A stretch of DNA of 64,000 bases from Zerene cesonia (lineage: Eukaryota; Arthropoda; Insecta; Lepidoptera; Pieridae). Where the stretch lies: the NCBI RefSeq assembly GCF_012273895.1, contig NC_052107.1:1426001-1490000 (forward strand), in the 5' to 3' direction. Positions 1-12,099 of this stretch are shown here, in pieces (the stretch's first letter is position 1; every line of letters starts with the position of its first letter). A program made the translations under genes and the position numbers. The notes beneath the pieces are model-generated. The model did not search any database. It was not told the DNA's origin and saw nothing but the letters and a program-made list of their open reading frames with translations.

Positions 1-380
1 TTTATCAGTAACAGATAATCATCTGTGAACAAGAATCGCCGCCAAAAATGCAACGGCCATTGCTCCTTAAAAGCTACCAAGCTATCACTATCACTACGAG
101 TCTCCCCGCGCGCCACAGGTGTACTCTTCACATCCAAAACGTATTCGTGATCCATTGCGCGCCTCTTTATCCTGATTTTCAATTCGTCGAACATTCTTAT
201 CAATCGTTTACGCTTCTTCCACAATTTGAAATTGTCGACACATCGCAGCAGATCGTTGTAGCAATGTCTATTTAAATATAGAACACTTTTTTTGTTAACG
301 CTCTCGAGTTCCTCTGTGTGTGTGTTGTCACATGGAACTATTATTGGTATGATGATTAGGAAAATTTTTGTAATTTGCAT
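1..380 (-). CDS. Opsin-like GPCR, N-terminal first exon, cut by the window edge
   Basis: Read on the minus strand from the ATG at 380-378, 126 codons stay open to the left edge with no stop. The protein starts with a hydrophobic leader (MQITKIFLIIIPIIVPC), then a basic stretch (LWKKRKRLIRMF), and ends FKEQWPLHFWRRF, FTDDYLLLI at the edge. The last ~30 residues match the exon at 10312-9918 (pattern LxxFKxxWP, WRxF, FTDDYLxLI), which continues into an opsin-type first transmembrane helix. I infer that this is a paralogous or alternative first exon of the same receptor family, with helix 1 just outside the window. No in-frame ATG lies between the start and the upstream in-frame stop. Homology to its partner is seen directly; the opsin assignment is inherited from the partner. 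Confidence 0.68.
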   Translation of the reverse strand, partial: MQITKIFLIIIPIIVPCDNTHTEELESVNKKSVLYLNRHCYNDLLRCVDNFKLWKKRKRLIRMFDELKIRIKRRAMDHEYVLDVKSTPVARGETRSDSDSLVAFKEQWPLHFWRRFLFTDDYLLLI

Positions 381-1386
381 ATTGACTGGAGTAAACGGCG
401 GTACACGACCGCACGGCGGGCGCGTCGGAACGAAATGAGACTCGGATACGGATAGTCAGCTGTGCTGAAAGTTTTGCGGATGTTCTTATGTGTTTCATTT
501 GAAATTGTCACATTAGTGTTTAAACTGATTGGTGTAATTGTTATTCACGTTGAGAATGCTTGTTACGTGCTCATAACATTATATTATGCTTTGTGAGTAC
601 TTTGTAAATTATAAGCTTTACGGATAATAACCTAATTATTAAAAATTAATAGTAATGTATATTTGAATTGTTAATATTGACGGAATTAGATGAAAAAGGA
701 AAATATAACGATTTATTCTGAATAAATCGTTTAATATTTTCTTAAATTGGTTAATATTTTACCTTCTGCGTAGCCACTTGCTTAATAGACCATAATATTA
801 ATTTCGGGAAAGGATTAAACCTCTATAACCAGCCCCCCTGGCTATAACCTAAATATAAATACCAAAGGTATTCTAAACTACAGCACTGGTTTGGATGAAA
901 ATAATAATGAAAATAGTTGCAGACCCAGCAGACAGAGGTTGAAATAGTTAATAGGGGATGAAGTAACCGCGAGATAGGCTAATCAAATCACTCCGCACGC
1001 GTTAAATCGGAAAAGTTTAATGGAAGTTATTATACATATAAGTGTAATATAAATAAGTGTTAAATGAAAATTCTATCGTATTTTTATATTTTTTATGCAA
1101 ACTAAACATATAATGTTTTGGGGTATAAACCTATAAATAAGTTGTTATTATTACTATTAAAAAAAATCCCATTAAAACCTATTGCGTCATTTTAAAGATC
1201 TAAGCATACAGATACACAGACGACGAAAAGCGATTTTTTATATCGAGTAGTTATTATTTTCATCAAAATCACACTCCTTTTTTGAAGTCGGTTGAATGCA
1301 AAATCTTCCCGCAATCTGCCCCTATGCATACTTTTAAAATTATAAAAGGTTTTTATTCAAGAGGAACGATGCATTTATATTGTATA

Positions 1387-1576
1387 CCAGCTGCGCCCCG
1401 CGGTTTCACCCGCGTAAGTCCGTATCCCGTAGGAATATCGGGATAAAAAATAGATGTTGGCCGATTCTCAGACCTACCCAATATGCGTACCAAATTTCAG
1501 AGGAATCGGTCAAGCCGTTTCGGAGGAGTATGGCAACGAAAACTGTGACACGAGAATTTTATATATATAGATTATA
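1387..1576 (-). mobile_element. Helitron-like / retroposed short element, copy 1
   Basis: The left end carries the GC-rich hairpin GCGGTTTCACCCGCG. It is followed by CCCGTAGGAATATCGGGAT, a block with AATCGGTCAAGCCGTTTCGG, and an AT-rich end after GACACGAGAATTTTATAT. It is nearly identical to the haplotype-specific copy at 48200-48387 and shares its right half with 32858-33025. Confidence 0.7.
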
Positions 1577-1881
1577 TTTAGTACCAACGTTGCATTCGAA
1601 AGAAACCTGGGCGTTTCTCTAGTATTGAATAAATAAATACAATAAAGTACAATTGTAGATTTAAACTAACTAACCTGAAGTGAAGTTCTATTGTAATTAT
1701 ACGACGGTTGGTCCAAGTTGTCCTAATTAACTATGTAGTATACACACAACATAGGTAATTAATTAGAACGTCTTGTACTAAGCCTGTCGTATAATTAAAA
1801 GAAAGAAAGAAAAAATATTTATTTGACGAGACAATGTGACACGATACACGAAATACAGAGAAGAACTAAACAATCCTACTA

Positions 1882-2173
1882 TCCTACTTATATTATAAAT
1901 GCGAAAGTTTGTAAGGATGTGTGTGTCTTTTTTACTCTTTCACGCAAAAACTACTGAACCAATGGCAATGAAATTTGGTACGTAGGCAGCTGAACAGCTG
2001 GAATAACATATAGGCAACTTTTTATCCTGATATTTCTACGGGATACAGTCTTACGCGGGTGAAACCGCGGGGCGGATTTCATTGCAATCGGTTCAGTAGT
2101 TTTTGGGTGAAAGAGCAACAAACACACACACATCCTTACAAACTTTCGCATTTATAATATTAGTAAGATAGGA
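1882..2173. mobile_element. Two Helitron-like elements fused as an inverted repeat
   Basis: A plus-oriented copy starts at TCCTACTTATATTATAAATG and runs to the 3' hairpin (GCGGGTGAAACCGCGGGGCG) near 2075. It then switches directly into the 5' two-thirds of a second copy in reverse orientation, ending TTTATAATATTAGTA near 2165. The second copy lacks its hairpin end, so the structure folds back on itself. Confidence 0.75.
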
Positions 2174-2494
2174 TTTGTAGGATAGGATTTACTAATCAGA
2201 CAAACATCACTAATGAAATACTGAAGGTTTTATTTTTCATTACTGACGTGCATTTAAATGCCTCTGCTAGATTCAATGCTCATGCTCTTTAAAACACAAT
2301 TAAACAAATTGCCTACGTGTATGCTGTAATGTGCATTTTTTCGAGTGGATCATAAAGCGTTTTAAGAATACTTACTTTATGAATATGGCCGCAACTTTAA
2401 GAGTGTACTGCGTTGAGTCAAAGAAGGAGTGCCGTTTGGGCTTTATTATAGTGACGTGTGCGCTGTGCTGCTTTTATAAAAAAAAAAATAAATA

Positions 2495-2720
2495 ATAATA
2501 AAATAAAAATAAAATAGCCTTTATTGCTGTTTTCTTATAATTAATACATGCTTGCCTACTTTCTATAAACTAAAATTAATTCTATTAATCTAACTCGCAT
2601 TTAAATTATCGGGAACAGAATGTTTTAGTGGAACAGCTTGTCTGTCGACAAAGGCCTCCTCCAAAGATTACCATGTATTCCTGTCCCTTGCTAAACGCGT
2701 CTCGCTGCTTTTAGTGTATA
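2495..2720 (-). mobile_element. Non-LTR retrotransposon 3' tail fragment
   Basis: A reversed tail (AAATAAAATAGCCTTTATTGC) is followed by CGACAAAGGCCTCCTCCAA. This is the layout of a LINE 3' UTR inserted on the minus strand. The family was not identified. Confidence 0.5.
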
Positions 2721-2859
2721 GCTTCTCATTTATATTTATTCTCTAACTAGGATAGTTGGAAAGAGAATACTCACAGTAAGATTAAAGAGGGCAATTTATT
2801 TTTGAATTTTACTCACAGACAGAAATTACTCACAGATCAGAGTCAGAACAGCTTGATAT

Positions 2860-3025
2860 GTATTATTTTCTTGTGTTTGTTTTTAGCGAGTATTATAAAT
2901 TTATAAATTAAAGACTTTTACGCCCCGTGATCACGCTCGCTGTAGTGTTGGAGACGTGTATAAATAATATAATGAATAAATTGCGTTTTAAATCCGTCAA
3001 AAAGTCTTTTAATTTCTTAATGTGT
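2860..3025. mobile_element. Fold-back MITE-like element, copy 1
   Basis: Left arm TTTTAGCGAGTATTATAAAT with AAATTAAAGACTTTT, and right arm AAATCCGTCAAAAAGTC with TTTAATTTC, are inverted complements. The centre (CGTGATCACGCTCGCTGTAG) is itself partly palindromic. Related copies lie near 12160, 23022, 24950 and 36290. Confidence 0.6.
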
Positions 3026-4004
3026 CAGATAATAAAACTTATCTGTGTCTGATTAGGCTATATTTTATTCCGTTTTCATCTTATTTTTCTTTTAGTAGGG
3101 AAATCTTAGGTACCCACGGCTTGGGGAAAGCAGCTGAGGGTCATGTCGGATTCCTACCCCCACTGTGTTCCAACGAGCCCCGTTTGTGAAGGGCCCCGAC
3201 CATTCCGTTTTCATCCTGAGCTAACCCGGGCGGAGCCGGGCCGAGCGGTTAGTTCTTTATTAAGTAGGACAAACGAGATATTTCTTGTTTATTACTTAGT
3301 TTAGTTCCAATTTTGAGGAATATTGAACTATTGATTTATTCAATTAGACTTCTAATAGAAGTTTAAAATTTACCACCATAGCAGTTTCTACAGAAATTCT
3401 GTTAGTGCTCGTCAAATTAACAAACAACGTTATAACGTTTTCCAACTAAAATATTAATGTACATATTTCAATTTTGTTATTGTGATAAATATATCATTCC
3501 TTTTCGAAACAGAATCCGTGCTATTAATTAATTATTACAATAAATGTCGAATGCTTCAATTTAATTTGTGTTTGATCGAATCGTATCCCAATTTGTGAGA
3601 TTAGAGATGAAGATGAAAATTCATTCGTGACCCATTTTACATCGTCCCTTACTCGTTTGGTGCCTTTAAAGTATACAACAGTATTTCTATACAGTACACT
3701 TATTAAATTGATCCCTTCGAAGAAACGTATATAAAAGACGTTATCCAAATTAGATTATACGATAAAATTGTTGTATTTAGTTTATAAGTTTTTTTTTTTG
3801 TTTCAATGGGGCTGACATAAACAGTAGTTTAAAAGCCCTCTAAATAAATGATTAAAAAAAAAAAAAACGATAAAATTGCATTAATATGTATAGAACATAC
3901 ATTTAATACAATTTTACCACGTTTTTATATGATTTTACAAACAACCGATTTATCATCACCCTTCGTCTTTCAAACAATTAAATTATCATATCATTACGTC
4001 TATA

Positions 4005-4203
4005 TCCTACTAATATTATATATGTGAAAGTTTATATGGATGTGTGTGTGTTTGTAGCTCTTTCACGCAAAACTACTGAACCGATTGCTTTAAATTTTGG
4101 TACGTAGACAGCTAGACAACTGAAATAACATATAGGCAACTTTTTATCCCGATATTCCTACGGGAAACGGACTTAAGCGGGTGAAACCGCGTGGCGCAGC
4201 TAG
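4005..4203 (+). mobile_element. Helitron-like non-autonomous element, near full length
   Basis: Starts TCCTACTAATATTATA and ends with the hairpin GCGGGTGAAACCGCG followed by GGCGCAGCTAG and a T. The 5' TC, the 3' hairpin and CTAG before T are Helitron hallmarks. No coding capacity. It resembles the widespread lepidopteran Lep1-type Helitron (family assignment from general knowledge). Confidence 0.8.
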
Positions 4204-4242
4204 TAGATGACACTATTAAAAAATTTTTGAGTGTGGGAGTTG

Positions 4243-4330
4243 AGCACGAGTGGGCCAGCTCGTATCGGGGAAGTTACCATACCCCCCACGGAAGATCGGC
4301 ACTCAGGGATTACTTACTATATATCCAACG
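4243..4330 (+). mobile_element. LINE 3'-end fragment (GGGGAAGTTACCA type)
   Basis: Contains GTGGGCCAGCTCGTATCGGG, then GGAAGTTACCATACCCCCCA. This matches the 5' part of the longer tails at 37185-37485 and 47022-47352. Confidence 0.6.
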
Positions 4331-4719
4331 GTGAAAGAATTATTGAAATTGGTCCAGTAGTTCCTGAGATTAGATCGTACAAACAAACAAATAAATTTTG
4401 TTTTTGATTATATATAGTATCTTAAATCCCTAGTTTTCGATCAATATTATATTTCGATAATTGGTATGTATGTATGTTCCTGCACGGCTCTTTCCCCGGG
4501 CGGCGCGAGTGTCTATGCAAGATTTCCAAAAAATAATTCAAGATTAAAAATGTTTTCCAAAAACTAGATTTAATGAACAAACCATATTACTATGAAAATA
4601 AACGAAAAACCTTGCATGCAACAGCGCAGTAATTAACACACAGAATGTCAAGTATGTAAACATGTAGGCCAGCTTAAAAGGTTTAATTAATTACTTAAAA
4701 ATATTTGCTCTGTTATTTT

Positions 4720-4925
4720 TTCCTTAGTTCAGTGGTTAACGCGTGAGCGTAGAACCGAGGTGTCCTGGGTTCAATTCCCGGTGGGGACGAACAAAAAAAA
4801 AGTCACGGTCTGGCAGGACACAGAAGGCTGATCACCTACTTGTCCCTAAAGAAAATCGATCAGTGAAACGGATGTACATCATCTGCCCCATACCCCACTA
4901 GGGGACATGGGATTCACTTTACTTT
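4720..4925 (+). mobile_element. tRNA-derived SINE
   Basis: It has a pol III A box (TAGTTCAGTGG, about 4725) and B box (GGTTCAATTCC, 4768-4778), then a poly(A)-like stretch and a non-tRNA body with CCCACTAGGGGACATGGG. The head lacks a foldable acceptor stem with a matching 3' half, so this is a SINE and not a working tRNA gene. Confidence 0.75.
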
Positions 4926-5093
4926 AATTTTTTCGAGAACCACGACGCGATTTTGTACCAACCCGTAATTAATATACATTTTGGAATTTCTAAACACATT
5001 TTAGACTAGATATCTAATGATATCAAATAGTTTTTCGGGTCATATGAACCTAAATCTATTTCAGACTCTGTAATCAGACTTTATACATAAGTA

Positions 5094-5275
5094 CTAGCTG
5101 GACGCCCCGGCTCCGCCCGAGTAATCATTTATCGTAATTTAAATAACATAAACTATCATATCTTTTAAATTAGATCAAACTGCACATGGTGTGCAAATTT
5201 GATTAAGATCGGTTGAGTAGTTTAGAATCCATCGCGAACAAACAGCGTGAGAGGTAGTTTGTATATAGATATATA
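5094..5275 (-). mobile_element. Short CTAG-ended element, diverged
   Basis: Begins CTAGCTGGACGCCCCGGCTC and CGCCCG, holds AAGATCGGTTGAGTAGTTT, and ends in an AT-rich (TATATA) tail. Same structural class as the other CTAG elements in the window, but older. Confidence 0.55.
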
Positions 5276-7849
5276 TAAGATACTATGTATAATACTTACT
5301 ATTAAACGTTTTCTATACAAATGTCTCGTTAGTTCAATATTGTAATTACTATAATGGAAGTATCGGGGAATAACTCGTCAATATTATGGTGTTACACATT
5401 TAGTTGCCGAAAGTTCTAGAATATTATTCATTAAAGAGAAACGTTTAATTATTCTCAAGCGCAAATTTTCGATGGACACGAGTGATAAGATATTATGGAA
5501 ACAAAGGGTATGGGACGCTCATTTAGATAATATCGTCACAGTTATCAGTTTGGGTTTAATTATTCCATATTCAGCTGTTTTAATAGCATTTTCTATTTTG
5601 AATTCTTGAATTATTTCTAGTAGATAAATATTAATGTAAAGTACGTAGAAATAATGTGTTTTTATGTTCTTTTAAAAGGTGCGGAGAAAATAATTATTTT
5701 TATTAAATTGCCTTGTAAAATTGAACAACATTATTTAAACCTTAGTATTTGTTCTTATTTCTTGAATTTTTTAACATGGCAATCCGTTTTCTTTTCAATA
5801 GTCCATTTTTTTGGTCGGAAATTTTTACGACTAAATGTTTTTGGTAGAAAGGGCTCTTGCAGCGACTCCATCCTTGTTTTTGTTGCTTTTTTTTATTAAC
5901 ATTGTTAATATCCTGTCTAGAAGGCCGCCAACTGTGAAAGCTAGAATTAGTGAACCTAACCTAGACTAATCATGGAGATGGTATGCACTAATTGACCCGA
6001 ATGTATATTTTATTTAAGAGCGTATATTCCATTTGCGCAAAAAAGAACGTTATTTCCTGTTTTTTTTGTATCGTAATGTTTTTAAAAGATCAAATATTAG
6101 CAGGGGTATGGAAAGATTAATTCTTAATTTAGTGAAGTACTGTGTAAAATTATTATTTTTATTTACAGGTTTTCCAAACGATTCCTTACTTTTAGGACAA
6201 ATACAAGGACGATAATAAGCCAAAAGTCCAATTACGAATATATGGCAATTGAATATTACAATTACTATTTTGAAATAATACAAAATCGGTTCACTTTTAT
6301 ATTTTTTCAAATCAGGTTTAGAATCAAAACAAAAACGTTTTTATGTTATTAAAATAAACGTCCTGTCTTTTTATCTGTTATTCCGTGTTTGTTTTATTTT
6401 AATAAATAATAAAAAAAATCAATATCTCTCGTTTGCTCACAGCGCAGTACCAATAATGTCGTTAAGTGAGCTACTATAACCAAGTTCTAGTAATTAATTA
6501 AAATTAGAATTAATATTCAACCACGATGTTTTAAAAATAGTTTTATAAAACATTTTAAAAGCACATTTTTTTTTAAGTACGCATTTATCTTACGATTTTA
6601 CATAATAAAGATTGTGAATGCCTGATCAATAACAGCTTTTAAAAAGTTATATTATATTTATTTAATTGTTAAAAATCATATTTTTGGAATGGCTTGTGAT
6701 TCAGTTATTCTATTCATGTACAATTATTACAAAACTCAAATTCAAATTATTAAACAATTATCAAGTTTGAATCTATTGGAATTCCTGGGGCATTATCGAA
6801 TTATCTGAATTGGACCTTGTGAAATTTGGCGGGAATTTCTATTATTGACGTTTGCCACAGATAAGTTATTAGATATTTAATTGTCCTATTTTGAGTTAAT
6901 GACAATGTTTTATGTTTTTATATTTCTAACCGAACTCTATTATAATACGTATGATTCTTTTACACGGTAAAATTTGTCCAAATTTAGAGTTTACAAATAT
7001 TTAGCGCAGAGAACTAATAAAATAGTTTCACATTTAAATCAAATAGGTTTAATTATGTTGGTAATAAATACTTTTATTTACGTACAATCATTTTATATGC
7101 TTATAATATATATGTAATAATCAGCTATAATATAAAAAAACACTACAATAAATTTACCAACGCCCCTTTCAGCTTGTGGCTTATTCACATATTGTTAATG
7201 AAATATGTTTTTAAAATCTCAGACCTTTTTGCATTTATCGCATACGGATAAATGAATATCTAATGACATCTCCCATGCCCATTCCAGTGACATACGTAAT
7301 GAACTTACGTAGTTAATATGTAGTTATGTCAGATTTAGGTTAGTTATCATTATAATTAGTTTTTTAACTACCGTTACTCTTTTGTACTTTAACAAACTAA
7401 TATTGCATAACATGGGAAGTTTGCATGTTACGAAGTAAATGTGGTATGAAATACAAAAATCGAACCAATATAAATCTTACCATAGTATATGAGGTTAAAT
7501 AAAACTGTGACCACCTTCCTTAACTTTTCACCTCCATCACACGCACACTTGCAAGCAGTTAAGCAAGCCTGACATTCCTTTGTCAGTTAAGGCTATTGAT
7601 GACAATAATACATTTCGTTCCTTATCTGCGATACAGATAACGAAATCAGCGGTATCTTTTACTAATGATACACTTCAACGCTAGCCTGATACAAACGAAT
7701 TTAATTTGTTAAGCGTTTTCTCAGGTCATGTACCTCGGTTGGACGAAGAGAATTACTGATGAGATGAAGATGATTGGAACAATTACGTTTAGATTAATTA
7801 GAATTGTTTAGTCCGTTAATAAGTCCAAACACGTAACCGTGTAATCACA

Positions 7850-8025
7850 CTAATATTATAAATGTAAATGTTTGTTTGTATGTTTGTCCGTCAATAACGC
7901 TGGAACTTGATATACAGGGTATGAGGTGAGTTGGGTGATAGGATACTTTTTATCCCGATTAAATGCTGCCTTGGGATGAATCAGGAATCTTGATATCCGG
8001 GCGGAGCGGGGACGAGCGTCTTGTG
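7850..8025 (+). mobile_element. Short Helitron-like element, second family, copy 1
   Basis: Starts ACTAATATTATAAATG and ends TCCGGGCGGAGCGGGGACGA, GCGTCTT. The copy at 29493-29690 shares the whole layout (CTTTTTATCCCGATTAAAT against TTTATTCCGATTAAAT). Confidence 0.6.
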
Positions 8026-8984
8026 CAATATAAATTGGAAAGTATATAATAATTATAAAAGAAAAGCGTTTGTTTTTAAGAAAGTAGTGCATTATAAATA
8101 TGTACATTCAAAATAAATTATGACAAATGTGGTTTTAACTTAAAAGCACGCTTTGATGATAGAATCAACTAATTTTTTTCACTTGCTCGTATAAATAACA
8201 ATTGTATGGAAATTATTAATCCTAAACAGCATAATAAGATCTTGAGTTGTCATGAAATTATTGTATTGTCACCGATTCTTGATAACTGTTCATAGTTTTA
8301 ACTCACACAGGTTATGTTTGCAATGGAATCATAATCTAAACGGTTAAATATAAACAGTTTGTATGTTTATAGGTAACCGACTCCTTTAGATTATAAATCA
8401 GAATACAGAGGAAGTTAATAAAAGCGTCTTAAAAATAAGTTAATTACACCACTTGTGACTAAAGATCATTTGAACGGATTCTAATGATTTTTAGTTCGTC
8501 AATCTTCTCAATAACTTCAACTTCGTACCGAACCATACAAAAATCTGTTCGTCTTTTTTTTAATTAAAATTTTTATGTTCTAACTGAAATATGAGCACTT
8601 AAAAAATTAATGAAATATGTAAAATAATTTATTATTTATTACGATACTCTTATAACGTAGACATTTGGAACAAATTCAAATTTTCTAAGTCAAATTTTTC
8701 GGTCCATAATGTTTTTCTCTTCAAGGAAAAATAACGGAAATCCGCCCCTTCGCACGAGAGTTTCAAAAATATACCGGTATAATTATTTTCTATTTTCGTT
8801 TAAGAATATTGGATTGATGTTTGAATACCTGTGTTCATATTTTGTTATGTTTTATTTATATTTATATAATTACGACACGGGTCACGAGGTATAAAATGGT
8901 AGTATTGGTAATGGTAATAGTATTGGAGAGGTGGTTTATATAGTTAGAAACTCTGACTTAAACCAAAAAATCGTGTTTCAGACT

Positions 8985-9115
8985 GGTTGAGCTTTCGAGT
9001 GCATGTGACAACTACCTGCCCGCATATGCTAGCGGGTTGGATTATAGCCTGAAGAGCCCCCACAGCAGGCCTGTGTCCATGCAATTGAGACATATATGGG
9101 CTTATGATGACAAAG
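8985..9115 (+). mobile_element. SINE 3' fragment
   Basis: Holds TAGCGGGTTGGATTATAGCC, CAGCAGGCCTGTGTCC and ATATATGGGCTTATGATGA. These match the 3' half of the complete SINE at 60514-60810. Confidence 0.65.
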
Positions 9116-9917
9116 TCCAAGTGAATTTAGCGCCTTCTTTTAAACAAATCTATCTATAAGTTATGATTATATTAATTATGAACATTATCTAAAATGGCTC
9201 AGTGACAGAAGCATCTTTTTAATTTCGACGTCTTTTACCAAATGTTTTTGTATATAAAACGTTTTCCATTAGATTGAAATGAACAATTCTAAACCAATTT
9301 ATTTTCAAAGGATTCGCGTAGCTACCAAACAATTATTATGGCAGAGAACACAAAAAAACGGTTCTCGCCATCTCATTGGTATCGTTTCAAAGCGGATTCC
9401 TTTGAAACATTTCTAAACATTAAACGGAGTATGAAATTGACGTTTTAGCAAAAGTTTTGACATATACATTCGACTTTCCTATTGGCAGGCTTGAATGGCT
9501 TGATCGTCCTTGGTTATTTAAGCGAGTAAGAGTAATACTTAAAACATCCGGGATTATGAAGTAATAAAGCATTATCATCTTGATTACTGGATTAGATTAT
9601 TGAAACTATGAAAATAACCAGTTATTTTACCAGTAGTTTCGCAGGATAAAATAGACTTGTGGCTTGAATATTATCATTGAAACCTGTGAATGAACTTGAG
9701 CCATACTAGGTACTTGACAAAATTTATCTTACGTAGCTTCAAATACTGAATTATATACTTATAAAGTTAGCAGAATATGAAACAAGACTATCATTTTTCG
9801 ATAACTGATTAGTCCTTTGTTATCCATGATACTTATAGTGATAAAAATTCTACGATAAAATTATGCATTCCAAAACTAAGTCTACATTTCTACGATAATC
9901 TATTCTGTGTTACTTAC

Positions 9918-10312
9918 TTGAAATACATCAAAAGGACCATAATGTTTCCCCAGCAGCCAACCGTCGAGAACAGCACGTAGACGGCTCCCAGAAACTTCTG
10001 AACACCTTCGTAAGGCGGCGAAAATTGCAGCCAATGTTCATTAATCAGGTCCAAATAATCGTCCGTAAAATATCTGAATTCCCGCCATCTCGTCACCGGC
10101 CATCTTGTTTTGAAACTGTCGAGAAGTTTCTTATGTCTTAAGGTACTATTCGAATCGGTCGTGTTGGCCAGTTCTTCAAGTTCCCTTTTCGTTTTCCTCG
10201 GAAACAAACTATCCTCGAAGTCGCGCATTAAACTTTGCTCTTCGGAATATTCGCTGCATAAAATACTCATGATTACAACGAAAGACAGGCCGAATAGGAA
10301 AAGATAACGCAT
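9918..10312 (-). CDS. Opsin-like GPCR, first coding exon (leader to helix 1)
   Basis: On the minus strand the ATG at 10312 has a good context (AAAAATG). It opens 131 codons plus two bases, up to a consensus donor (CAA|GTAAGT) after 9918. The product has a hydrophobic leader (MRYLFLFGLSFVVIMSILC), an acidic/basic region with two N-glycosylation sequons (NTT, NST), then YLDLINEHWLQFSPPYEG and helix 1 LGAVYVLFSTVGCWGNIMV. The HWxxFxPP segment before helix 1 and the GN pair inside it are typical of arthropod opsins. The long N-terminus suggests Rh7-like or unclassified lepidopteran opsins rather than the main visual ones (inference). An in-frame ATG at 10453 gives 47 more residues but no leader, so 10312 is preferred. 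Downstream exons were not found, so the gene may be incomplete. Confidence 0.75.
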
Positions 10313-10829
10313 TTTTGGTGGACGCGTTTCCGATGCAAATGTTTTCGAGTTTATGAAGCATAATAAACTTTTGCTTGAAAACGTGGAGGCCCGTGGGACC
10401 ACTTTACTTGTAAATGGGATTAAAGTGGGACGCTTTGGCGAAATCCAAGGCATCCAATAAAGACTCTATTAAATTGATTGATGGTACCCGTAATTCAATT
10501 ATGTAAACGTATGCCGATAAGAAGTTCCTACTAGTGAAGTTTAGAGTTATGTTGGTTAATTTTTAAACCCTAACATTTTAAATTATTCCGCTGTAAATTT
10601 AATATTTCATTGTATAAGAAATAATTAGCTGAGATATTCGTCTATCTCATTATTAAATAAGTAATAAAATGATCATAATACAATCAGCAGATAATATTTT
10701 AATTGAATAAATGATACTAGATAGACATAATTATAATACAAACACAAGATTTTTTAAAGTAGACGAACTATATAAATAAGAACTTGCGTAGGGATGTGAT
10801 CTTCATGTTTTATGTAATGAAAAAATCAT

Positions 10830-10885
10830 CATCATCATCAGCCTATATATGTTCCCACTGGGACACAGGCCTCCTATGAGGGTTC
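10830..10885 (-). mobile_element. SINE 3'-end fragment
   Basis: Reverse complement of the end of the SINE at 60514-60810: CATCAGCCTATATATGTTCC then GGGACACAGGCCTCCTATGA. Confidence 0.7.
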
Positions 10886-11537
10886 AAGTTTCCACTTTAT
10901 AATATTAGTGTACATATAGACGCTATAACTTTTTGCATAGTTTTCATTCAGATAAATAATTATCTTTAATAAATATTTTCAAATATTGTAGCACACCTAG
11001 CTTCAAAAACACGTCATAAAAATACTTCTTTATACAAAAAACGCAAAAAAATACAATATTAATATCCAATATCCATGTTGAACATTTTAAAATCGAATTT
11101 CGTTTTATCAGCACAATGAGCTATCAATATTTTGATAAATATCACACTCACACATTTTATTAAATAAATTATTTATCTATTATTAGGAACCGCCGCGGAT
11201 GTTTCTAATTTCGTACATACTGCGAGGGCAGCTAGGTTAGAACTAAAAGTTCTAATATGCTCGGTAAGTCGAAAAATTATTTGTTAATTCTACCTACATT
11301 TTAGCAAAAACAGCTTTTAGTTACTATGGCATCCGGGCTTTTGATCTGGTATTATTTAAATAAATTAGCAGTCCATAAAATTAAGCTTATTTAATTTGAT
11401 TTGGAATTGAATAAAACAAAAAGTAAATTTAAACTATATAGGTCAATATTTTTATTACAGATTCACATTGTAGAATTTAGAAATATATGAACATATATTT
11501 GGATTATTATGTATTGTCGTTTTCATTTTATACCTCA

Positions 11538-11726
11538 CTAGCGGTCCGCCCTGGTTTCGCCTGTGGTCCTTAGTTAGCCTTCGCCTTATATAGCCTATAG
11601 TCTTCCTTAATAAATGGGCTTGCTTACACTGAAATAATTTTTAAAATCGGACCAGTATTTCCTAAGATTAGTGCGTTCAAACAAACAAATTAAGAAACTC
11701 TTCAGCTTTATAATATTAGCATAGAT
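11538..11726 (-). mobile_element. CTAG-ended Helitron-like element (GCGGTCCGCC family)
   Basis: Starts CTAGCGGTCCGCCCTGG, holds AAATCGGACCAGTATTTCC, and ends CAGCTTTATAATATTAGC. Same family as 19869-20017 and 38185-38340. Confidence 0.7.
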
Positions 11727-11742
11727 ATTTTTATAATTAAAA

Positions 11743-12099
11743 CTAGCTTTTCGCCCGCGGCTTCGCCCGCGTATAATTCGGTTATATCGCGCGACATGGT
11801 AAGGAATATTTTCTTCGTATTAAAAAGTATGTTTTGTTCTTTCCCACGTTTAGCTCCATCTACATACCAAGTTTCATCAAAATCGGTTTGACAATAACGA
11901 ACTTTCATACAAACTTTCATCCCCTCTTTCAACCCTTTCTACCCTTTTTTCGCGATAAAAAGTATCCTATGTCCTTTCCCAAGTTCAGTTCTATCTTCAT
12001 ACCAAATTTTGTCAAAATCGGTTCAGTGGTTTTGGCGTGAAAGCGTAACAGACAGACAGACAGACAGAGTTACTTTCGCATTTATAATATTAGTAGGGA
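11743..12099 (-). mobile_element. CTAG-ended Helitron-like element with internal duplication
   Basis: Starts CTAGCTTTTCGCCCGCGGCT and ends TTTATAATATTAGTAGGGA after a (CAGA)n run. The central segment (AAAAGTAT, CTTTCCCA, TAGCTCCATCTACATACCAA, AAAATCGG) occurs twice in divergent form, at about 11825-11890 and 11955-12022, so the element carries an internal tandem duplication. Confidence 0.75.

Larger units (their letters stand above)
381..9917. other. AT-rich interval between the two opsin-like first exons, repeat-filled
   Basis: No coding exon was recognised here on either strand. The interval holds Helitron-like elements (about 1387, 1882, 4005, 5094, 7850), a tRNA-derived SINE (about 4720), retrotransposon tails (about 2495, 4243), a fold-back MITE (about 2860) and a SINE fragment (about 8985). 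The most GC-rich segments are these repeats. I looked in particular for minus-strand exons of helices 2-7 of the receptor starting at 10312 and saw none, but short divergent exons could be missed by eye. Confidence 0.6.

Noticed and set aside
4720..4790. tRNA gene
   Set aside because: A and B boxes are present, but no acceptor stem pairs. A SINE body follows.
6050..6310. 86-residue minus-strand frame considered as an opsin helix exon
   Set aside because: Hydrophobic in places, but without opsin motifs or splice sites that fit the upstream exon.
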